Shown here piece by piece: positions 33,197 through 39,471 of a stretch of 43,017 nucleotides of DNA (the stretch's first letter is position 1; each line of letters opens with the position of its first letter). The notes under the pieces were generated by a model. It made no database searches and had not been told where the DNA came from. It saw only the letters and a program-made list of their open reading frames with translations. The DNA is taken from positions 1 through 43,017 of the forward strand of contig CACZAN010000041.1 in NCBI GenBank assembly GCA_902779165.1. Direction: 5' to 3'. This stretch comes from an uncultured Bacteroidales bacterium. GTDB taxonomy: Bacteria > Bacteroidota > Bacteroidia > Bacteroidales > Bacteroidaceae. The translations under genes and the position numbers were made by a program.

Positions 33197-36100
33197 ATGA
33201 GAAAGCTAACAACCCTGGCGCTGCTTCTGATAGCGGGAGTCGCGTCTGCCGCAATTCAGTCCGGCTATTATCGTGTCAAGAGCTACAACGACAAGTATCT
33301 GACAGAGAATATCTCGAACCATACACTCGTCTGCTCGGATTTACGGGATGGCAACTATACGCAGGTGTGGTACCTCACCGTGAATGGCAGCAATGTCACG
33401 TTCCAGAATGCACTGACGGAGAGGTATGTACAAAGTCAGAATAATGCTTCCTACCAATTCACCACAGAAGCAACGCCTTTCAGTTTCACGGTAGGAGAGG
33501 ACAACAGCACCTATACCTTCAAGAACCATAATAATGGATGGTGGGATGGAGGCCTACATAGTGATGCTGGTTTAAATGTCGTATTTTGGGATGTCACAGA
33601 TGCGAAATCCAAATGGACCGTGGAGGCTGTGGAAATGGATGATGCCGCACTGGCAGCACAGAAAGCAGCACTCACAGAGGTTTCCACGGAAACACTTGGT
33701 TATATCTTCACCACTTCAGCCTGTACTGAACTTAAAAGTCCTTATAGCGGCTATTCCGATGAAGATCTGCGCACAACGCTGAGCGCTTTGTCAATGTCTA
33801 CATCCCTACAGGACATGGCCATCAAGGTGAAGAACAACTCCTGGGCGACCTACAGCGGATGGAACAAGACCGAGAAGACTTTCCGCATCGCAGACTATAA
33901 GGCTTACAGCAGCCATAGCCGCTGGACAAGCATCCTCGGCTACGGCCACCTGATGGGGCGCCTCAGCAATCCTACGGGTATCTGGGTCGACGCAGATCAG
34001 ATACTGCAAGTCTATGTGGGCGATATCCCTGACGGAGAGAGCGTGGCACTGGAAGTGGCAGGACACGGACAGGCTTCAGGCACCACCTACGACCTGCACG
34101 AAGGCATGAACTGCCTGCTCATGACCACCTCCGGCAACTGCTTCGTCTTCTATGAAGTGGATAACACCACCGATGGCGATACACCCTATCAACTGATGTC
34201 CAACTATGCTGACGTGACCGTTCACATTGAAGGCGGTACCGTGCAGGGGTACTTCGACCTCACCAAGGGAGACGACGATGACGACTGGACACAACTCACC
34301 ACGCATCTGCTCTCCAAGGAAAACGTCTGCCTCAAGAGCGACAAGCATGTCATGAATCTCAAGAAGAGTTGGCTACTCACCGCTCTCAATGGATCCAGCG
34401 TCGTCGATATGATGAATGTCTGGAAGAACCTCTCTGAATGGCAGGACGAACTTACGGGACGCAGCGACAACTACGGCGGACAGAGCCGCTACGGCCAGTT
34501 CTGCAACAACATCACATCTGTCACATCCGTTGGAGCTGATGAACAAGGAGGCAATCCCCACGCCAGCACCTACGGCACATTCTACTACGATAACTATCAC
34601 CAACGCATCTTCAATGCAACGAATCTGTTGACTGTGGCAGATAATATGTGGTGCATCGCCCACGAGCAGGGTCACAACCGTCAGGACCCCATCAATATGG
34701 TGGGCAACACCGAGATCTCGAACAACCTCTTCTCCAATGTGGCCATCTACAAGCAAGGACGCTACACCAGCCGCACAGCCAGCATACAGGACGTGTTCGA
34801 TGACTACCTCGCCGGTGTCTCCTGGCCTGAACGTATTGCCCGGTCCTGTAATGGCGTTGACGGCTACAATCAGCAGATGCTGCGCCTCAACTGGCAGCTC
34901 TATCTGTACTTCCATGTCAACGGCAACGACCCCGACTTCTTCCCCCGCCTCTACGATGCCCTGCGTACCGACCAGATGACGCGAAAGGATGTGTCCGTCA
35001 GCGCGGAAACAGTCACAGGAGGCCAGTTCACGGCCGCCTCCGACGACTATCTGAAGTACTATGTCAAGTGCTGCGAGGTCAGCGGTTATGACCTCACGGA
35101 CTTCTTCACATCCTTCGGATTCTTCATGATTCCCAGTTCAGAGAGTCTGACGCTGAATGGTATCACGACAACCCAATACGCGTTCATTAACGATTACGAC
35201 AAGACTTGTCTCTACGTCACCAACGAGATGATCAGTGCCGCCAAGGCCACCGTTGCCACACACGGCTACCCCAAGGCAAACATCACCTTCATCGAAGACC
35301 GCGTCAAGGCACCACTCGCCACCTACGAAGGTCATGCAGAGGGCGAACTCAGAACAATCAATCCCGATGCACCCGTCGCTTCCTTCGGCGCTGTAGGTGA
35401 GATGGGACAATACACCGACTTCGGCACTCCATGTTCCGCCTATACCTATAATATTTCCGAGCGCGGGAATGTGACGGTCAGTGGAAAAGGTGCCGTGGGC
35501 ATCATCGTCTATGACAACAGTGGCAATATCGTCGGCTTCTACAACACCAGCACCTTCCGTCTGCCCGCTTCTGCCTTTGACGAAAACGGATTGAAGAGCG
35601 GTTACAGTATCAAGGCTGCGGCAGGCGATGGCACGACAGCTGCTGCAACATACGACTCCAGTGTGGAAGTCAATGAATTCCCGAAGACGGGAGTGTGGTA
35701 TACCTTTCGCACTACTCTCCGTGATAATCGTTATATGCTTAGTAATGGCGCGGGTGAAGGTGTCGTAGGTAATCCGACCGCCACGCCCACTAATGCCATG
35801 CAGTGGCAATTCGTAGAGCGCGACGGAGAACCAGAGACCTTTGACATCATCAACCTTGCCGACAACTCATACCTCTCGCCCGCAGCAGATTACGACACCC
35901 AGATAAACACATCCCAGAACAAGCCTGCTGCAGGATGGAAACTAAAGCCTGCCAATACTGCGGGGATGTACATCGTGTTTAGTGGCTCCGTACAGCTGAA
36001 TCAGACGAATAATGCTGGCACAAATGGAAATAAGATGTACAATTGGGGTGGCGGAGGCAACACTACGGACGGTGGTTGCCAATTTGCCATTGAAGAAGAG

Positions 36101-37204
36101 AAAGAACTCGCTTCGACTGCCCTCGACGAACTGGCCGGATTGGATATCAGTGTCTCGGGGAATGCTGCCGATGACTTGACAACGGGACAATGGTATGTGA
36201 TGTTCGACAGAGGTGCCAATCACGGCTATCTCTACGAGAATGCCTCTTCCCACACCCTCTACAACACCGCCACAGTTCCCTCCGGCACAGCAGAGGCTAA
36301 TGCCAAATACCTCGTCCGCCTCATCGATGCAGGCGACGGCAAGTATTATATTCAGACCGGTTACGGAAACTACTTCTGGACGTTTAAGCACAGTACTAAT
36401 GTACAAGTCTCTGCATACCAATTAGAAAAAATAACTATCGCCAAAATCAACGGCACCGCCGGACACTTCTACCTACGCTCTTCAAACAATGTCATTCTCG
36501 ACGCCAACGCAATTACCAACGGCGACGCTACTGTCGTAGGCTACGGCACCTCCGTTCCAACCAGCACTGGCGGCAACAACGACTGGGCATTCTACCCTGT
36601 CACCCTAACCCGCACTGTTGCACTCAACGCCGTAGGCGACAAGAGCTATGCTACGCTGTACTTGCCATACGACGTGACGACGGATGGCGCAACGAAGGCC
36701 TACTACATCACAGAGGTGGCCGAAGGCTATGCCAGGATGACGGAAGTGACCAACCAAGAAATTCCGGCAAAGACCGCCGTGGTACTCATCAATAGCGAGA
36801 AGGCAGCAAGCACCACTCTGACCGTGGCCTGCGGACTCGCCCAACAGGTAAGCGAGAATGAGAACTTGCTGAAAGGAACGCTGACAGCGATGGAGCTCGA
36901 CCTCTCCCAGAGCTCTGCCTACTACTCGCTCGGCGTCATCGACAAGATCGGATTCTACAAGTTCAACGACGGAAACTCCACCACCATCACCCTTGGTGCC
37001 AACAAGGCGTATCTGGAATATACCGCTCCCGCAGGCGTCAAGGGCTTTGCCCTCGACTTTGGCGGCGAGGACGGCATCGAGCAAATGGTGAATCATACAT
37101 CCGCAGAACGCAAATGGTACGACCTGAACGGACGCAGACTCCTTGCCGCTCCAACAGCCAAGGGCATCTACATCATCGACGGCAAGAAGGTCGTTATCAA
37201 GTGA
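33197..37204 (+). CDS. Secreted M60-family (mucinase-type) metallopeptidase with T9SS-like tail
   Basis: The start at 33197 gives a signal peptide (MRKLTTLALLLIAGVASA) and 1335 residues; the ATG at 33140 is in a spacer copied from the previous type of gene end. An N-terminal beta-trefoil-like domain (about 20-150, SGYYRVKSYNDKYL) is followed by the peptidase region (about 220-700). The zinc motif is HEQGH (His489, Glu490, His493) with the third ligand Glu506 in GNTEISNN, fitting the M60/enhancin pattern HExxH-(8-28)-E. This family includes mucin O-glycoproteases. Two beta-trefoil-like modules (about 830-1138) and the C-terminal region (about 1140-1335, ending WYDLNGRRL...KGIYIIDGKKVVIK) are shared with the preceding protein. 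It lies 81 bp after it with no promoter between, so both are probably one operon. Confidence 0.88.
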   Translation: MRKLTTLALLLIAGVASAAIQSGYYRVKSYNDKYLTENISNHTLVCSDLRDGNYTQVWYLTVNGSNVTFQNALTERYVQSQNNASYQFTTEATPFSFTVGEDNSTYTFKNHNNGWWDGGLHSDAGLNVVFWDVTDAKSKWTVEAVEMDDAALAAQKAALTEVSTETLGYIFTTSACTELKSPYSGYSDEDLRTTLSALSMSTSLQDMAIKVKNNSWATYSGWNKTEKTFRIADYKAYSSHSRWTSILGYGHLMGRLSNPTGIWVDADQILQVYVGDIPDGESVALEVAGHGQASGTTYDLHEGMNCLLMTTSGNCFVFYEVDNTTDGDTPYQLMSNYADVTVHIEGGTVQGYFDLTKGDDDDDWTQLTTHLLSKENVCLKSDKHVMNLKKSWLLTALNGSSVVDMMNVWKNLSEWQDELTGRSDNYGGQSRYGQFCNNITSVTSVGADEQGGNPHASTYGTFYYDNYHQRIFNATNLLTVADNMWCIAHEQGHNRQDPINMVGNTEISNNLFSNVAIYKQGRYTSRTASIQDVFDDYLAGVSWPERIARSCNGVDGYNQQMLRLNWQLYLYFHVNGNDPDFFPRLYDALRTDQMTRKDVSVSAETVTGGQFTAASDDYLKYYVKCCEVSGYDLTDFFTSFGFFMIPSSESLTLNGITTTQYAFINDYDKTCLYVTNEMISAAKATVATHGYPKANITFIEDRVKAPLATYEGHAEGELRTINPDAPVASFGAVGEMGQYTDFGTPCSAYTYNISERGNVTVSGKGAVGIIVYDNSGNIVGFYNTSTFRLPASAFDENGLKSGYSIKAAAGDGTTAAATYDSSVEVNEFPKTGVWYTFRTTLRDNRYMLSNGAGEGVVGNPTATPTNAMQWQFVERDGEPETFDIINLADNSYLSPAADYDTQINTSQNKPAAGWKLKPANTAGMYIVFSGSVQLNQTNNAGTNGNKMYNWGGGGNTTDGGCQFAIEEEKELASTALDELAGLDISVSGNAADDLTTGQWYVMFDRGANHGYLYENASSHTLYNTATVPSGTAEANAKYLVRLIDAGDGKYYIQTGYGNYFWTFKHSTNVQVSAYQLEKITIAKINGTAGHFYLRSSNNVILDANAITNGDATVVGYGTSVPTSTGGNNDWAFYPVTLTRTVALNAVGDKSYATLYLPYDVTTDGATKAYYITEVAEGYARMTEVTNQEIPAKTAVVLINSEKAASTTLTVACGLAQQVSENENLLKGTLTAMELDLSQSSAYYSLGVIDKIGFYKFNDGNSTTITLGANKAYLEYTAPAGVKGFALDFGGEDGIEQMVNHTSAERKWYDLNGRRLLAAPTAKGIYIIDGKKVVIK

Positions 37205-37250
37205 ACAGGAATCAAGGCCCCCTGAGAGAATGAAACAGGGAAAAGCAGAG
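37036..37250 (+). repeat. Duplicated 3' end, copy 2 (pairs with 32949-33165)
   Basis: This is the second copy of the near-identical gene end and untranslated spacer. Here it runs straight into the terminator hairpin. Conservation past the stop codon points to DNA-level duplication or conversion and not only protein selection. Confidence 0.75.
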
Positions 37251-37252
37251 TG

Positions 37253-37306
37253 AAGAAGAGCCGTAGCGGTGAAAATAACGCCGCTACGGCTCTTCTTTTC
37301 ATTTTT
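37253..37306 (+). terminator. Strong terminator of the glycosidase-peptidase operon
   Basis: A perfect 17-bp stem (37253-37269 with 37281-37297) around an 11-nt loop is followed by TTCATTTTTT. It closes the plus-strand unit that starts at the small peptide or sialidase genes. Confidence 0.9.
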
Positions 37307-37310
37307 TGCC

Positions 37311-37318
37311 TACCTTTG
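37311..37318 (+). promoter_or_regulatory. Orphan -7 box upstream of the gpmI remnant
   Basis: TACCTTTG followed by CACC matches the Bacteroidetes -7 element. It lies about 90 bp before the gpmI-like remnant and could be the original gpmI promoter carried along with it. A TTTT stretch is present upstream but no clean -33 TTTG. Confidence 0.5.
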
Positions 37319-37332
37319 CACCAGCAAAACAA

Positions 37333-37393
37333 TAAACTCTAAACTTAGAAACGGCTCTAAACTCTAAACTTAGGAACTGTTCTAAACTCTAAG
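37333..37393. repeat. 25-nt tandem repeat (2.4 copies)
   Basis: Units starting at 37333, 37358 and 37383 share TAAACTCTAAACTTAG and then vary (AAACGGCTC, GAACTGTTC). It lies between the orphan -7 box and the gpmI remnant, in what would be the 5' leader. Confidence 0.7.
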
Positions 37394-37407
37394 TCCGCAA
37401 TATAACT

Positions 37408-37569
37408 ACGGCAAAGAAAGCTCTGCTGATGATCCTCGACAGATGGGGAATGGGCAACAAAGGTAAGGACGACGTCATCCACCAGACATCGACTCCTTGT
37501 ATGGATTACCCGTCTTGGCCGCAACAAAAGGACGCAAGTGAAACAAAGTATAGTCTCTGCGACGAGTAA
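37408..37569 (+). pseudogene. gpmI: 5' remnant of a phosphoglycerate mutase gene (gpmI)
   Basis: Read in frame from 37408 the DNA encodes [20 protein letters not shown], then [14 protein letters not shown]. This matches the N-terminus of cofactor-independent phosphoglycerate mutase, normally (M)[15 protein letters not shown]...DDVI.NTPTPYMDYL. The start codon is ACG where ATG is expected, and the conserved Gly of LDGWG is Arg. Similarity stops at about residue 37 and the frame ends at a TAA at 37569, inside array C. An intact copy is presumably elsewhere in the genome. It is a dead fragment, perhaps left by recombination. Confidence 0.75.
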
Positions 37570-37939
37570 CTACTACTTCCAGCGACGAGGGACTACTACT
37601 TCCAGCGACGAGGGACTATAGTGTGACTTATCTCACGGGCGAGACAGAGACTGTCTCATCAATGAGATTGCCATGTCTCACAGGTGAGAATTCAAGAGAC
37701 ATCCAGACGTGAGGGTGAAGGTGTATATACGTAAAGGCCGAGATGTATATACGTAAAGACGAAGATGTATATACATAAAGGTCGTGACGTCCTTTCGTGG
37801 AGGACGTGACGGATTACGGCGAAAGACGTGACGGATTATGACGAAAGACGTGACGGATTACGGCGAAAGACGTGACGGATTACGGCGAAAGAGGTGACGG
37901 ATTACGGCGAAAGAGGTAATGGATTCCGAATGGATTTAA
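37561..37939. repeat. 22-nt-phased degenerate repeat array C (about 17 units)
   Basis: Units first repeat every 23-24 nt (37561, 37584, 37607), then at 22-23 nt (37631, 37654, 37676, 37698) and then every 22 nt to 37939. Word types change along the array: CTACTACTTCC; palindromes TCTCATCAATGAGA and TCTCACAGGTGAGA; TGTATATACGTAAAG; CCTTTCGTGGAGG; and finally five near-copies of GACGGATTACGGCGAAAG. One unit (37786-37807) is itself an inverted repeat, ACGTCCT and AGGACGT around 7 nt. There is no reading frame and no resemblance to a CRISPR. Confidence 0.8.
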
Positions 37940-38193
37940 TTATTTTTTTCAAAAATCCCCCGAATCCACCGATAGTGGTTTATATTTTTTCTGCTGGAAT
38001 TTGTTTCCTGAGAGGGAGAATCGGTGGATTCGGGGGATTTTTGAAAAAAAATTTTTTTTAAATCAAACGAGGCCAGGCGTACTCCTTTGTCCAACCCACG
38101 CACAGCACGAAGTTCCCATTCGGCTTCTCCCTCGCTGCTCAGGGCTTCGAGTGCCATCGCGAATCCTTCGGGGTTGTTCGTTAAATAACGCAC
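37936..38193 (-). pseudogene. Unrecognised ORF fragment lacking a normal start
   Basis: A minus-strand frame encodes RYLTNNPEGFAMALEALSSE and GEAEWELRAVRGLDKGVRL, which looks like real protein, but there is no good start: GTG at 38193 is preceded in frame by CTG ATC and then a stop five codons upstream. From about residue 44 onward the codons run through AT-rich DNA and the 31-bp inverted repeat, so the C-terminal half is probably not original. I do not recognise the family. It is best read as a piece of a lost gene cut by the palindromic element. Confidence 0.45.
37943..38050. repeat. 31-bp perfect inverted repeat (MITE-like palindrome)
   Basis: The left arm 37943-37973 and right arm 38020-38050 are perfect reverse complements, with ATCCCCCGAATCCACCGAT as the GC-rich part, separated by 46 bp. 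The element carries no gene. Target-site duplications could not be assigned with confidence because the flanks are AT-rich. It abuts array C on the left and the ORF fragment on the right. Confidence 0.8.
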
Positions 38194-38223
38194 GATCAGA
38201 CTTTTTTAAAAGGGTTTAAAAAA

Positions 38224-38252
38224 GGGCACAAAGGGGATACCTCTTTGTGCCC
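38224..38252 (-). terminator. Terminator of the InlB/GLUG pseudogene
   Basis: GGGCACAAAG and CTTTGTGCCC form a 10-bp stem with a 9-nt loop. On the minus strand a T-rich TTTTTTAAACCC follows. It lies 24 bp after the original stop codon of the pseudogene. Confidence 0.75.
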
Positions 38253-38275
38253 TTGTGCATCTTGTGGGGCATTCT

Positions 38276-39256
38276 TATTTCCAGTCGTCCCAGTCGACGG
38301 TGTTGGCCTTCACGCGGGCAGCCTGATTGCATTCAGGCAGACGGTGGCCGTGGCATGGCAGTTCTCGACGCTACCACCTTCATAGTTCCTGCCCACGATG
38401 CCGCCGACACAACGATAGCCTGTGATGCGCATATCGCTGACGGTGACATTCTTCACAACGCCACCATTGAATATATAACCAAAGAGGCCCAGATAGCTGT
38501 CAGCCTTGAAATCACTTCCGCCCTTGTAGATACGGATGCCGCTGACGGTATGGCCCTGACCGTCGAAGGTGCCGATGAACGGGCAGCTGCTGTTATTAAA
38601 GTAACCACCTATCGGCGTATAATTGTTCTCGGTGCTGGTGGCATCGTTCCAGGCGATGGTATGAGCGTACGTTATGTCGTCAGCCAGCACGAAGTACTTT
38701 TTCTGGAAGATATTTCCACTGTTCACGCATGCGCCAGCAGGTCAAGTCCTGCGGTGGTGGTGATGGTGTAGGCCTTCTCGGCTGAGCTTCCGTCTTTGCC
38801 TTGCGTTACGCCCCAGACGTCGGTCCACTGGGCATAGAGGTCAACGGTGGCACCGTTGGTGGCGGTGAGGTTCGAGACCTCCTCTCCGTCGGTGTATACC
38901 ACGTCGCCATCGGGCGCTGTGCTCCATCCGTCGAAGGTGTAGCCGGTGCGGGAGATGCTCTGGATGTTCTGCGCCTGGTCGTAGGTCATGGCCATGTCGG
39001 TGTAGGCATCCGTGCCGTCGTTATGATGAAGGCGCAGGGTGTAGGTGATGGGGGTGCTGGCGACATCCGGGATGGTCGCCGTCCTCGCACCGGTGCTGTA
39101 GCCAAAGCCCGAGTTGTTGGGTGTGAAGGTGAGCGTCCACCTGCTTGAGGAAGTGTTCTCCGCCGTGAATGCGTAAGTCACGGTCTTCTCCATTGCGTGT
39201 GCTGTCCCTGCGAGCGCACAGAGAAAGGCAATGATAAGGTAGAGTTTTTGTTTCAT
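38276..39256 (-). pseudogene. Frameshifted secreted InlB-repeat/GLUG surface protein
   Basis: The N-terminal frame (39256 down to about 38727) has a signal peptide (MKQKLYLIIAFLCALAGTAHA), a beta domain and an InlB/Flg_new-type repeat (SRTGYTFDGWSTAPDGDVVY...DLYAQW). It stops at LLAHA. One missing G at about 38728 would restore AHAVNSGNIF and the next frame, which carries GLUG-type motifs (GTFDGQGHTVSGIRIY, GLFGYIFNGG, GGIVGRNYEGG). That frame stops at 38310, but another frame continues NQAARVKANTVDWDDWK to a stop at 38276, implying a second shift near 38335-38350. Such proteins are Bacteroidales surface or adhesin-like proteins. Two lesions and the short length suggest a decayed gene, unless base calls are wrong. 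Confidence 0.7.
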
Positions 39257-39285
39257 TTTTGTATGGTTCTTCTGATTTTCGGGGG

Positions 39286-39293
39286 CAAAGGTA
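39286..39293 (-). promoter_or_regulatory. -7 box of the InlB/GLUG pseudogene
   Basis: The minus strand reads TACCTTTG, matching TAnnTTTG, 30 bp before the ATG at 39256. The promoter therefore looks intact although the gene is broken. Confidence 0.6.
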
Positions 39294-39389
39294 CATAATT
39301 TTTATGTTTTAACGATTTACTATCTGCTAATTTTTTTAATGAAAAGAAAAGTGATAAAGAATTAGGGGGAAAATGGTATTTTTGTGCAT

Positions 39390-39425
39390 AAAAAAAAGTC
39401 ACGCCCTCTCGGTGGAAGACGTGAC
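39390..39425 (-). terminator. pnp terminator built from a 22-nt-array unit
   Basis: On the minus strand GTCACG and CGTGAC (39425-39398) close a hairpin extended by GU and GC pairs, followed directly by eight T. It lies about 47 bp after the pnp stop. Confidence 0.8.
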
Positions 39426-39443
39426 GGATTATGGAAACGGCCT
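39398..39443. repeat. 22-nt-phased repeat, array D (two units)
   Basis: Two units, CACGCCCTCTCGGTGGAAGA and GACGGATTATGGAAACGG, match the CCTTTCGTGGAGG and GACGGATTACGGCGAAAG words of array C in the same order. They overlap the pnp terminator hairpin. Confidence 0.55.
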
Positions 39444-39471
39444 TACGGCTTATTGTGTGATGTGCTGAGGA

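Noticed and set aside
37698-37939. CRISPR array
   Set aside because: Units are 22 nt with no alternating constant repeat and unique spacer, neighbouring units are near-copies, and no cas gene is present.
38001-38219. 72-residue plus-strand frame across the palindrome
   Set aside because: It runs through the inverted repeat and AT-rich DNA and resembles no protein; its opposite strand holds the better protein-like fragment.
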